DNA from: Incurvaria masculella | Lineage: Eukaryota > Arthropoda > Insecta > Lepidoptera > Incurvariidae | DNA: 64,000 bases | NCBI GenBank assembly: GCA_946894095.1 | Contig: OX335644.1 | Coordinates: forward strand, 21,619,595-21,683,594 | Direction of reading: 5' to 3' | In this document: positions 1-10,192 of the stretch, piece after piece | How positions within the stretch are numbered: position 1 is the stretch's first letter | Layout: each line of letters begins with the position of its first letter | The notes under the pieces: generated by a model | The model's input: the letters and a program-made list of their open reading frames with translations, nothing else | The model's database searches: none | What the model was told of the DNA's origin: nothing | Program-made: the position numbers and the translations under genes

Positions 1-830
1 CTAACAAGCTAGACCATCACGTTTATGTGGGTACCTACGTACATAAATAAATACAGTTAATTGAATCAGTGAACGCTGAGTGCACGTGTTACTGATTCAT
101 GTTTAGACTGAGTTCGAATATGAAGTACATCGTTGTCTCCCTTACACTCATCTAATTCGCTATAGACTGTTCAACCAGCTGTGTTCGACGTGATTCACTC
201 GTGCTATTTCTGAATCGCCTACGTGACCCTTGCGATGTTCGCCAGTTCTCCGTTCGTAAACAAATTGATAGCGAATTAAGAGCTTCATTGCCGTACTGTA
301 CGGCAAATTGAAGCTTCTAAAATATTGTATTTTTTGTATTAAACGCGGCATATTGCGTACGCCAGGAACTCACATTAGACTAGGCCCATGGGCTTTCGAA
401 CTTTTACGGGGGTGCGGAAACCATGCCGACCGGGGCTAGGTGTTTCTTCAAAATTTCTCTAAAATTTCAACCAGGACAAGACGTGAAAATACGCGTGAAA
501 ACCCCGGATTTTAGAGTGCAGAACCCGCACATGTCAACAGGTTTTTTTAAACAGTCAGTGTATTAAAAAAAACAGTTGAAAATATCATTAATCACCTTTT
601 TATTTATTTTCAAACCTTAACATTAAATGTAGTAATCTTTTATCATCATTTTAAATGTACTTACCTAATAAAACAGAATATGATTACAGTTTGTTACAAA
701 TTGTTTTACAAATTAGTTAGAGTTTGTAAACCCGGACTACAAATGAAGCCCCGCCAGGACGCTCCCCGGATGCCCTCTAAACTAGGACAAATCCGGGGAA
801 ACCCGGACGGATGGCAACCCTATGTTTAAA
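1..830. other. No gene recognised; AT-rich intergenic DNA
   Basis: No supportable coding sequence. A short block near 385-470 (gcccatgggctttcgaac...) recurs near 1391-1450 and, in the opposite direction, near 20850-20880, so it is a dispersed repeat fragment. The rest shows nothing I can identify. Confidence 0.5.
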
Positions 831-1255
831 TATTCCGGGAGGTCACGACATTTTTGGTCACGATAAGGTAAATGGCTGAATCTGGGTTCACTTGTTAGAG
901 ACCAACCCTCTGATGCTAAATATGTCGGTCTGCCCGTGCTAAGTGGTTGCGTTATCTAGATTGGCTATATAAAATAGATGCTGGTATGTAACTGCTGATG
1001 AATATACTGATTGTCTGTAAACATTGACCTATTAATTATACAACAATAACCAGTCGGTTTTTTAATTAAATACTTAAATATACTTAAGGTTATATCTGTA
1101 ACCTAAAGCGTCTATAACTACAAAATGCAACCAAATATTTGTTCAATATTTATATTGCTAAGCAAGTATTAACTGATACTTTCATGCTTCGTCATTTGCA
1201 TCCATTTACCTTATCTAATATATATAAATATTATAAAGGGGAAAGTTTGTAATAA

Positions 1256-1280
1256 TGGATGGATGGATGGATGGATGGAT
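1256..1280 (+). repeat. (GGAT)n microsatellite
   Basis: About six uninterrupted ggat/atgg units lie inside the Helitron. Confidence 0.9.
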
Positions 1281-1454
1281 GTTTGTTACTCTTTCACGTA
1301 AAAACTACTGAATGGATTTTAATGAAACTTTACAGTAATATAGCTTATACATCAGAATAACACATAGGCTACAATTTATAAAGATATTGTGCCCATGGGC
1401 TTTAGAACTTTCACGGGGCTGCGAAAACGATGCCGGTAGCGCTACTTCACACCA

Positions 1455-1548
1455 GGGGGAGCGGGGCCGGGGGCGGCGGTGGGAGCGGGGCCGGGGGCGG
1501 GGCGGGCGGTCCGGGGCGCGGCGGCTGAGGGGGAGGGGGCGGGTACGG
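1455..1548 (+). other. G-rich block with G-quadruplex potential
   Basis: Many runs of three to five G separated by one to three bases lie inside an otherwise AT-rich Helitron. The reading frames across it look like composition artefacts (Arg/Gly-rich). Confidence 0.6.
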
Positions 1549-2320
1549 CTTGGTATTTCCCGCAACTTTAGGACTAATTGGCAAAATCCTTGAGAACCAA
1601 TTACTTGATTTAGATGCGGATTGTATCTACGTCTAGCCCGATTCTACTCAAAACTCATAGGCTACATAATAAAACGCTTCATTACCTGAAGGGTGAATAG
1701 AGAGTGTAAAATTCTTATAACTTGCGAACCACTAACCCGATTTATGTGCGTATTTTATCAATGTATAGGATCTCTGGGAGCAGTCAGGTTCGAGATGGGT
1801 TACTGTTTTCGATGTTGAGGCTACCTGTGGGTTGGAGTCCACGCAAAACTTACCTACATTACACGTTACTTACTTACTAGGTAAGCAATGTTGCAGTGCA
1901 AGAAAGGTTCTGGCGGCAAATGCTTTTTTTTTAAATAGCCACCAAATGTCAACGAAGCTCTAAATGGGAATTATTGGATGTTTCTCATTAAATCATGCTA
2001 TTTCATCTCGAACGATCTTGATTAAATTTGGTAGATGGATACATTGTCCTGGACCAGTTTGACCCTATTTTGGATCAGCCCACATTACTTTTTATCCATG
2101 AAATAATTTAGCCGACACTAACCCGAGCAGAGGCGGGTACCGCAGCTAGTCATATATATTTTTTGTCACCATAAATACTTTTTCAGGCGCCTTATCTACG
2201 TAACGCAACCACTTGGAACAGGCAAACTGACACATTTCGCTTCAGAGTGTTGGTCTTTATCCCGTGAACCCAGTTTCAGCCATTTACGTTATCGTTACCA
2301 TTTCTGTCGTGACCTCCTAG

Positions 2321-3462
2321 TCTAAAAGGACCCCAGCATACATCGACGAACCAGTACCGAGACCTGTACCAAGGCAGAAGAAAGAGTAGGCGTACGTACC
2401 AAATGTACTGTGGCGCCGATGACTAAAAATATGAGGTTAGGTTCAAACTTTACCATCCATGCATACGTTGACCGAAAAAAAAAGATTGGTGGTACCAACA
2501 ATCATAATTTCTCCAACTAGAATGTATCTTCTGCAACAAAACCATGAGGGAATGTGCGTTCGAAGTTAGGTCCCTCCGGTAATTTCTTAATAATACGGCA
2601 ATTCGATATCAAATATGCGGCAATCAAGTGCGCCAGTAGCTTACCTTCCTACCTATTATCTGAAGGGTGTGCGTGCGTGTGTGTGTGTGTGTGTGTGCTG
2701 TGCCGCTGGAGCGAGATAGTGATAGTGGTTTGTGGCGGGCGCCACACAAAACACATTTTGCATAATATTTATCGCCTTTCTCTTCAGGTGATTGTCATTT
2801 TAAAATAACTCTGCAAGAAGATACAATATGTAGTTATTGTGTGCGTATTTTCCAGTGTTTTGTCTGTGCAGTTGGAGCATGTAGATAGGTACACGCTTTT
2901 TATCAGCAAGGAGTGAGCCATACCGTGAGGAGTGAAGAATATTCCAGTCGAGAAAGCCGCTTTTAACCATCGTGAAAATCGTTTTGACAACTTCTATGAA
3001 AGCGGTGCGGGGCTCTCGACTAACAGGATTCCTGATTCCTGAGCACGGAATTCATAGAATAGGCCTACGGATTCAGTGTTCAAATTGCTCACGATATGTG
3101 GTGAGCAGTGGGGAGTGAGTGACCCCCCCACCTCTCACCCGTTTGCAGGGACGCGGCCAAAGAATGGTGTAAAAGAAGGTGAAATGGTGAAAAAGCAGCG
3201 TGCGGAAGTGAGGGCCAGAGGGAGTAAAATCCCCTCCCTCCTAACGAAATAGCGGGGGTGGCCTTGGCCAAACTTGAGGAACATCGGGATTTTTTTTCGT
3301 GTCTCTCCATAGGTCAAACGATTATCGTCCTAACGAACTTTTTTTTATTCATTCAAAAACGGTACTGTTTTCTGTGAACTTTCGTCGTTCTCGTCGTCGA
3401 CCGCGTGATTTTTTTTGCTTCATAGCCATTTGGAGAGTAGTAAAAACTAAATTTATTTACAG
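2321..3462 (+). other. Upstream region / probable 5' leader of the first CaaX gene
   Basis: No coding sequence is supported. It contains a (GT)n run at about 2670-2698. A possible 3' splice site (atttatttacag, ending 3462) lies eight bases before the start codon at 3471, so a 5'-UTR intron is possible. No convincing TATA box was identified. Confidence 0.4.
2670..2698 (+). repeat. (GT)n microsatellite
   Basis: Dinucleotide gt run of about 12 units. Confidence 0.9.
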
Positions 3463-3470
3463 ATAAGGCC

Positions 3471-5354
3471 ATGTCGGAGCCGTTCGTTATAAAGGAGAAC
3501 CACTCCACCACCGCTGATTTCGGTGTCTTCGAGGGACTCTCCACGCCCGAGAGCAGCGCGGCGTCGTCCGAGTGCGACGAGCAGGAGCAGGAAGCGGAGC
3601 GGCTGGAAGATCTCGAGTCGTCGGACCTGGACGAGCTGGTCGAGGCCATAGATCGGGCGCAGATCGCACCGTAAGTAGCACGCGCCGTCGAGTGCAGTGC
3701 CTTCGAGGGACTCTCCACGCCCGAGAGCAGCGCGGCGTCGTCCGAGTGCGACGAGCAGGAGCAGGAAGCGGAGCGGCTGGAAGATCTCGAGTCGCCGGAC
3801 CTGGACGAGCTGGTCGAGGCCATAGATCGGGCGCAGATCGCACCGTAAGTAGCACGCGCCGTCGAGTGCAGTGCCTTCGAGGGACTCTCCACGCCCGAGA
3901 GCAGCTCAGCACCGTCCTAGTATCGCACTCCCTTTTTAACCATCACCCACCTGCGAATAAACCTGAGGAGCCCGACCTGTCCGACGAATGTTTTTTTCCG
4001 CTAACGTCCGAAGTATTACTACGCATTAGAAGAAAGGTGTAGTCGTGTACCTACCCAGCGTCATGTGCCGCATCGCGAAAACAAGGCGAATATCGAACAC
4101 TGAGTGTTAGATATCGTTTTGAACAGTGCAGTGCACTATTGAATATGATACAAGTTAGTATTATGAAACCTGACGACATTAAAGATTGACTAAGCGGCTT
4201 TAACGTGCTTTCCATATATGTAGGTACTTAAATATTGCAGCTCATATAAGGAATTAGGAAGTCATGACATGACACAGCTGACACGTTTATGATAGGGCGC
4301 ATTTGGAATAACAGGTGTAATAGTGCTGGACAACTTCAAAAGATGTTGTATCAGTGGAAGGCCCAGCTTTACAGGCGTACAGAAATAGGTGTATTCTTCC
4401 ATCTGACCTGAAATTAACCATGTTTATTACAGATCCATCACTAGTTCCAAGGCAAACAACATCGATGAGAATACAAAGGACAAACCTTCGAAAAGCAATC
4501 AGCAAACACCCGAATCCAGCCATCCTTCCACTAACTCTGAAAGCAAAGGTGGCAATATTATATCTACTGGCGGTGAGAAAACAAGCTCTATAAAGAAGCC
4601 CCCTTTTACGAGTAATCGGATGGATCCCAATAAAACTCAGGCTGTCATGTCTCATAACATATCATTATCAGCTACAAGAAGAGAAAACCCTTTTTTGGCA
4701 AACTGGAATGATAATGAAGTAGACAAACGCACGAACACCGGTGGCATTTTCGATTCTTCAACTAATTCCCAAAGCTGCTTTTGTGGGGGTTGCCACCATA
4801 ATTTGAGCGAAACTAATGATACGTACCTCGAACATTCCGATTCGCTTTCTGGAAGGGGTTACAACAAAAACATAGACTTTTATCTAGAAGAGGAATGTGA
4901 TCGATTCCCGGATAGGAGTCATTTGTACAATGGACATTGTTATAGAAGAATGAATCGAGAGGTTCCCCATGTTGCAGAGAGCAGATACAACAGATCCAGA
5001 TTCTCATCGGACAGGTCAACCGATTCAACAGAAGAAGAGAGCGATGATAGCTCTAGTTGTAGGTCAACCGATTCAACAGAAGAAGAGAGCGATGATAGCT
5101 CTAGTTCTTCGGACTCAAGTCAAGAAGCGAGAGCCTCCAGTCAGAAAAAACAGGACAGCTCTAGGCGAGTGGTTAGCGACTTCGAATGCTCCGCTTGCAA
5201 CCGGAAGTATGGCTCTCTGGACGAGTTGGAGGAACACCAAAACGCCGATGGAGACTGGATTCTAAATGAAGGAATGGAGTGGAGCTATGTTTGGGTAGGT
5301 GGGCCGTGCTACAGGGCAAATCCGAAGAACAAACCCAATTGTGTTATTCAATAA
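3471..5354 (+). CDS. Ser/Glu-rich protein with CxxC-H-C module and CaaX box CVIQ (copy 1, two exons)
   Basis: I do not recognise a named family. Model: exon 1 is 3471-3670 (donor GTAAGT, phase 2) and exon 2 is 4433-5354 (acceptor tttattacag). The join stays open and gives 373 residues. Exon 1 encodes an acidic N-terminus rich in Glu/Asp/Ser. Exon 2 is Ser/Asn/Lys-rich, with a CxCxxCHH cluster near residues 182-189 and two repeats of STDSTEEESDDSSS near 263-290. A finger-like module follows, with Cys319, Cys322, His335 and Cys359 around YGSLDELEEH and GPCYRANPK. The last four residues are CVIQ, which fits a CaaX motif; Gln in the last place usually favours farnesyl transfer. No signal peptide or membrane segment is visible. 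Related ends occur at 10193-11570 and 15265-15572. The function is unknown; prenylation is inferred only from the terminal motif. Confidence 0.75.
3527..3912 (+). repeat. 174-bp tandem duplication of exon-1 3' half with its splice donor
   Basis: cttcgaggga starts at 3527, 3701 and 3875, an exact 174-bp period with two full units and a partial third of about 35 bp. Each full unit carries the acidic coding segment and its GTAAGT donor (3671 and 3845). In the second unit, 3698-3844 is preceded by AG, is 147 bp long and is phase 2 on both sides, so it would be an in-frame cassette. The 27-base gap between units is too short for a normal intron. The first two units are nearly identical, so the duplication is recent or an assembly effect. 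Confidence 0.9.
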
Positions 5355-5800
5355 GGACCACAGTTTGAAAGAATATAAGAAGATTTTGACCAAACCAATC
5401 AAATATTTTATTGATTACGATGCTTCAAATGGTTATACATAATTAGAAAACATCAATATGTTTTATAATGAACCCTTTATGATCATACTCAGTGTGAAAT
5501 TTCTCTTTTAACTATAGCTGGACCAACTGGAGTTATATTTAGGGAAAAATATCGCAACCAAAGACCAGGCAACGAAAGAAAGAATTTAAAGAAATAAAGA
5601 TTTGCAACAGGTTGGTCAAAGAAATGTGAAATGCAATGCATGTATTCAATATAATTAACCGTGAAGCAAGGACCCATTTATTAAAGAAGCCTCGTAAAAA
5701 GGACTACTTTAAGATTACACTGCAGTGCTGGACATGAACGACGGCAATTTACTTATTGATTGGTTTATCTGTACAGATAATCATCAATATCAAGAAAAAA
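5355..5800 (+). other. 3' flank of the first CaaX gene
   Basis: The stop codon overlaps attcaataagg, and an aaataaag motif near 5593 could act as a poly(A) signal. I see no other gene in this stretch. Confidence 0.4.
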
Positions 5801-5802
5801 GG

Positions 5803-6137
5803 GTTCCGTACCATCGTACAAAAAAAAATCACGTTTTTTGTATGGGGTCCCCGTTTAATTTTAATTATTTTTTAATCTGACCTGATTTGTTGTTATAGCG
5901 GCAAAATAAATACACACTCTGTGAAAATTTCAGCTATCTATCTGTTACGGTTACTGAGATACAGCCCTGTGACAGACGGACAGACGGACAGACGGACGGA
6001 CGGACGGACGGACGGACGGACGGACGGACGGACGGACGGACGGACGGACGGACGGACGGACGGACGGACGGACGGACGGACAGCGGAGGCTTAGTAATAG
6101 GATTCCGTTTTCACCCTTTGGGTACGGAACCCTAAAA
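5803..6137 (+). repeat. (GGAC)n-bearing dispersed element
   Basis: It runs from aagggttccgtaccatcg to gggtacggaaccctaaaaa. Internal landmarks are gttgttatagcggcaaaataaat, gagatacagccctgtgac and cagcggaggcttagtaatagg. The GGAC tract (about 5969-6082) is the longest in the window. Many other copies are listed separately. Confidence 0.85.
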
Positions 6138-6406
6138 AGGCAATACAATGGAAATAGTTAACAAAACTTTGAAGTGTAGGTACTAGCGAGAGGTTTTTAT
6201 CGTATTCTACCAACTAAAATGGCCGCATGACTGTTCTATAGGTGGAATTTTCAGTCGTGCCATATGTACTTATAGTTGGGTAACTCTGGAAAGTTTTCAA
6301 TTCCATGGATAGTATAAATAAGATATTTTAAAGTTAAAAACTGAACAGAATATTAAAAACATTTTTCAAAAACCTAGTTAATTAAGATCATGTTAACGTA
6401 CCCGAA

Positions 6407-6740
6407 GTCTCAGTTGTCACCTAAATTGGCGTTTACGGCAAACCGATCGACTGGCGTTTTCAAATGTATGGAGAAATCGAAGAGCATGCGCAGTGGGCGT
6501 TAAGCGAACTACCATTTGCGAGTCCGAGTTTGATTTGACAGCTTACTCAACGTTGCCGTTAATACGTCGACGTTGCCGTTTACGTCGACTCCGCGTTTTC
6601 ATACAAATCGGAAGTCCGAGTTTGACTTTGACAGCTTGAAGAAGTAAAACCACAGAATATTAGTAAAAACTTGTATGGAGTTTGACGTTTTTACGGAACT
6701 TCGAAGTTACGTAAACGCCAGTTTAGGTGAGAACTGAGAC
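6407..6740. repeat. MITE family M3
   Basis: The terminal inverted repeats are gtctcagttgtcacctaaattggcg and cgccagtttaggtgagaactgagac, about 335 bp apart. Other copies: 37187-37521, 46546-46845, 59545-59882 and the nested copy at 19640-20435. Confidence 0.8.
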
Positions 6741-6753
6741 TACCGGCTCAGTT

Positions 6754-6808
6754 GTCAGCCTCAATAGCCCAGTGGCGCGACACTTCGTCGATCTCTCTCC
6801 GAAGTTAG
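6754..6808 (+). repeat. Fragment of 5S-headed SINE
   Basis: gtcagcctcaatagcccagtggcgcgacacttcg...ctctccgaagtta matches the first ~55 bp of the SINEs at 51243 and 45991, then stops. Confidence 0.7.
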
Positions 6809-7323
6809 CGGATTGATAGGGTAACGACTCTCTTAATACGGGGATTATCGGCGGACTAAATATCAATTTGTATGGTTAGTCCGCTGCTAGTCCGAGTACT
6901 AATTTTTAACAGTTCACTTTGAATACGACTATCAAAGTTTAATTTGATTTACAAGAAGAGTTTGGATATTCGCTCCAGGTTGTTCCGTCACATTAGTGAA
7001 CAGTATAAATATCAGTGGTTATTAATATAAAGCAAGAGCTTATGCCATAACTTAATTTGTACTTTTAACATAATTTGTAACACATCAATCTGCCGTCTAC
7101 TCGGGATGATTGCGTGGTGTCCATCATTAGTTCATTACTTCAAACAAGATGGCGCTAGTGGTACTAGCATAATGCGATGGTTGCAACACATTATATTTCC
7201 AATATAAACCAAAACAGGGTTATTTAGTTGTTTTCCATTCGAAAAGTTCAATGTAGAGCCATTTAAGCTCATATTTTTTAAGCCTCATGATGTTGTTTGA
7301 CATTCAGATGGCGTAATCCTACA

Positions 7324-8250
7324 GCGGTGGCACGTACGAGTATTTCTGGATACTAAGTACGGTGAGTGTCAGTAACTAGCGGTGGCACGTACGAGTATTT
7401 CTGGATGCTTAGTACAGTGACACAAAAAAGTGACAGTAACTAATGACAAAATATCTACAGTGACAGAATAAAAGCATAAAATCTCTGGTATATCTGGGCA
7501 ATCTCTCCGTGCCGTTTCTACCACCGCCAAACGCGTAACAAGCAAGGAATGCACCCATTTACTGTCCACTTTCAAAAAATAAGAACCAACCAAGCGATCG
7601 CCTAGATCCTTTCTCTAATGGGTCGGTAAACAATGGAATTGAATCCTTGCCAAGGTGTTTCCCCCAACGTGTGCCAAGGTGTGCAATTCAGTCCTGTCTT
7701 AAATAAACTGTTGACCTGACTGAAATAGAAATTCACTGACGTCCGCTCTATTCAATCAATAGCACTATTTCTCGTAGGATGCTTGTTTTTAATAATTACA
7801 TTTATTTAATTTAGCATTAATTAAACTACATGCCCCACCGCGCAGTGACCCTCTGTATGAATATGGCGATAAATCCTTTGCGTTTTCCATAACTATCCTG
7901 CTACTATAGACAATAAATACGACCCACCGCTAAATCCTACCCTACTCATTGTAAACTAATCGCGGTGGCACGTAAGAGTATTTCTTTCTGGATACTTAGT
8001 ACGAGTACGGTGACAAAAAAATACTAGTGCTACCAGTAACTAATGACAAAATATCTACAGTGACAGAATAAAAGCACAAAATCTCTGGTTTATCTTGGAA
8101 ATCCCTCCGTCTCATTTCTACCGTCGCTCAACGCGTAACAGGCATTCCATTCGCTGTCCACTTTAAAAAAATAAGAACCAACCAAGCGATCCCCTAGATC
8201 CTTTCTCTATTAGGTCGGTAAACAATGGAATCGAATCCCTGGCAAGGACA
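7324..8250. repeat. Direct repeat of ~290 bp, two copies
   Basis: The blocks at about 7378-7645 and 7961-8240 share gcggtggcacgta, gacaaaatatctacagtgacagaataaaagca and aagaaccaaccaagcgat in the same order. The end of each block (tcggtaaacaatggaat) resembles the 3' coding end of a LINE, like the fragment at 20640-20900. No intact reading frame exists. Confidence 0.65.
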
Positions 8251-8269
8251 GCCTGGCCCCCTACTATGA

Positions 8270-8775
8270 ACGTTATCGAGCAGGTGCTATCGAGAAGTCG
8301 TCATCGCCTGTCAAAAATATCGTATGTGTTTGACACAAAAATGACAAAGCATCTGTCAAACGCTTACAATATTTTTGACTGTAATTGCAGCAGGAAAAGG
8401 GTTGGGGACATCACAGAGCCCTGCGGTACGCCGGCGTTCACTACATGGCTCTGGAGCAACAACCGTCCATCAAGACTTTTCCATTCAGAAAGTCGGCGAT
8501 CCAGTCCACAGAAATCTGAATTACTGTACTGAAGTATATTCCGATTTCTGTGATCCAGTCACACAGGTCGGGTGACTGGATCACAGACAGGCCATATGAG
8601 AGCAGCTTGGAAAGTAGTGCCTTGTGCCAGACCCGGACAAAGGCTTCAAATTGTTGAAAATGTTCCTTTCTTATCCTTCCTGCGCTTCCCTCCTTGGCAC
8701 CAAATCCAAACAGACGATTACGGTATGGTATGGAACAATTCTCTGCCAATGTTGCCTGCAACTTTTAATGTCTGG
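8270..8775 (-). pseudogene. Decayed LINE reverse transcriptase fragment
   Basis: On the minus strand, pieces of an RT domain can be read with frameshifts: an AF(D)RVWHKALL-like segment, a W(I)ADFLNGK segment and a GVPQGSVMSPTLF-like segment. They match in order the intact RT at 12458-14662, so this is an old relative of that element. Confidence 0.75.
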
Positions 8776-8900
8776 GAAAATAGTTCTGAATGCGCATTGT
8801 CAACAACTGTAGTAATTGAAATGAGCGTCCAGGCATCGAGATCTAGTCAGAGAAAGGTTTGTGTTTCTATTTTAACGTAAATAAGATATATTTCATATAT

Positions 8901-10179
8901 GGTTGGGGAAAAAGTTTCTTCGCATTTTTTAAGAAAATTCAAAACATTTTTTAATATGGTTCATTTACATTTAACTAAAGTATGTAGGTACCATTTTGTT
9001 CGATAACTTTTTGCCATCTTGTAGGTAGGGACATGATCCCATTGCTATAGAAATATTGGGACTTCTGATCAATATACCGCGACAAGTGGTTTTGGCAGTC
9101 CTCTCGTGATGTTAACCTGACACTGCCTAAAGAATTCTGAAGAGACCTAAACAGGTGGAAATCTGAAGGTGCAAGGTCAGGACTATACGGCGGATGCATT
9201 AACACCTCCCAGATAAACTCTCTTAGTTTTTGCTGAGTGGCTAAAGATGTGTGAGGTCTAGCGTTATCATGATGAAAAACCACACCCCTTCTGTTGATTA
9301 ATTCCGGCCGCTTTCTCTCAACTTCTTGCTTTAATCTCATCAGTTGTTCGCAGTAGAGTTCAGAATCGATGGTCCTGCCTGGTGGTAACAGCTCATAATG
9401 AATAATGCCCTTCCAATCCCACCACACACACAGCATCACCTTGTTGCGAGTTAACCCGGGTTTCGCCACAGTCTGTGAAGCTTGACCGGCCTTTGACCAC
9501 GACCTTTTTCGCACGTTCTTGTCGTATGTGATCCACTTTTCATCACCAGTTATCAGCTTCTTCAAAAATGGTTCGGTTTCATAACGTCGTAATAAAGAAT
9601 CACAAATGAGTACACGGTTCATTAGGTTTCTTTCAGTGAGCTCGTGAGGTACCCAAATATCGAGCTTTTTTGTGTACCCAGTTTTTTTCAAATGCGCCAA
9701 AACTGTTTTGTGGTCAATTCCTAGTTCTTCAGCTACGTCGTAACTACTGATATGCCGATCTTGCTCCACTTTTTCAAAAATGGCATCCATTTTATCCGTA
9801 ATAGGGCGACCAGAGCGACGTGCATCTTTGACATCAAAATTTCCGGATTGAAAACGCTTAAACCAAATTTGTGCTACTCTCACAGACACTGCACTAGGTC
9901 CATAAACATCGCAAATTTTTTTCGCGGCTTGCGTTGCATTTTTACCTTTTTTGTAGTAAAATTTTAAAATGTATCGAATTTCTTCATTAGATTCGCTCAT
10001 TTTGACAGTACGAAAAACAAATGAGAATCACACATTTTCCTAATTTGAATTTGGAATTATGTTCTTTAAAATTTAAACTTTCAATGATACCAAAACCAGC
10101 CAGATACAAATAGTATAGCCAAAGAGATTTTATTACAAGTTCATACATACTATAATGCGAAAAGACTTTTTCCCCGACC
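8901..10179 (-). mobile_element. mariner transposon, apparently complete
   Basis: The ends are inverted: ggttggggaaaaagtttct at 8901 and the complement of ggtcggggaaaaagtcttt ending at 10179, about 26 of 30 positions alike. TA follows the right end (10180-10181), as expected of mariner target sites; the left border reads TATGG and is less clean. Its length of about 1.28 kb is typical. It holds one intact transposase gene. It lies 13 bp upstream of the exon at 10193. Confidence 0.9.
8975..10000 (-). CDS. mariner transposase (341 aa, uninterrupted)
   Basis: Cut-and-paste DNA transposase that acts on its own terminal repeats in the nucleus. The N-terminal half carries paired helix-turn-helix regions (residues about 1-110), followed by WVPHEL (116-121), the linker motif of mariner. 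The catalytic triad is visible as Asp153 in TGDEKW, Asp245 in HHDNARPH and Asp280 in SPDLAPSD, giving D,D34D spacing. Length matches the family (about 345 aa) and there is no stop or frameshift, so the copy is young and could be active. The start is the ATG at 10000, the first in frame. Subfamily is not assigned. Confidence 0.95.
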   Translation of the reverse strand: MSESNEEIRYILKFYYKKGKNATQAAKKICDVYGPSAVSVRVAQIWFKRFQSGNFDVKDARRSGRPITDKMDAIFEKVEQDRHISSYDVAEELGIDHKTVLAHLKKTGYTKKLDIWVPHELTERNLMNRVLICDSLLRRYETEPFLKKLITGDEKWITYDKNVRKRSWSKAGQASQTVAKPGLTRNKVMLCVWWDWKGIIHYELLPPGRTIDSELYCEQLMRLKQEVERKRPELINRRGVVFHHDNARPHTSLATQQKLREFIWEVLMHPPYSPDLAPSDFHLFRSLQNSLGSVRLTSREDCQNHLSRYIDQKSQYFYSNGIMSLPTRWQKVIEQNGTYIL

Positions 10180-10192
10180 TATTATATTACAG

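Larger units (their letters stand above)
1214..2149 (+). mobile_element. Non-autonomous Helitron, 936 bp
   Basis: It starts TCTAATATATATAAAT and ends GCAGCTAG, inserted between A and T, as expected for Helitrons (5'-TC, 3'-CTRR). The unoccupied site is seen at 38338-38350 in the other M7 copy, which gives exact borders. A short stem (acccg...cgggt) sits just before the terminal CTAG. It carries no helicase gene. It contains a (GGAT)n run and a very G-rich block. Confidence 0.8.
831..2320. repeat. Long-TIR MITE (family M7), split by a Helitron
   Basis: The left arm begins attccgggaggtcacgac and the right arm ends gtcgtgacctcctagt. The two arms are inverted copies over roughly 50 bp, including the motif for ggtaaatggctgaa/ttcagccatttac. 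A second copy without the insertion lies at 37951-38510. Comparing the two shows that 1214-2149 is a later insertion. Confidence 0.75.

Noticed and set aside
3487..4042. Long open frames on both strands across 3487-4042 (Arg/Ala-rich, up to 179 codons)
   Set aside because: They are shadows of the duplicated GC-rich exon 1; the 174-bp multiple of three keeps all frames open in the repeat.
5951..6148. Reading frames made of repeated VRPSVRPS or DGRTDGRT
   Set aside because: Translation of the GGAC/CCGT tetranucleotide tract; the same happens at 25100 and 49200.
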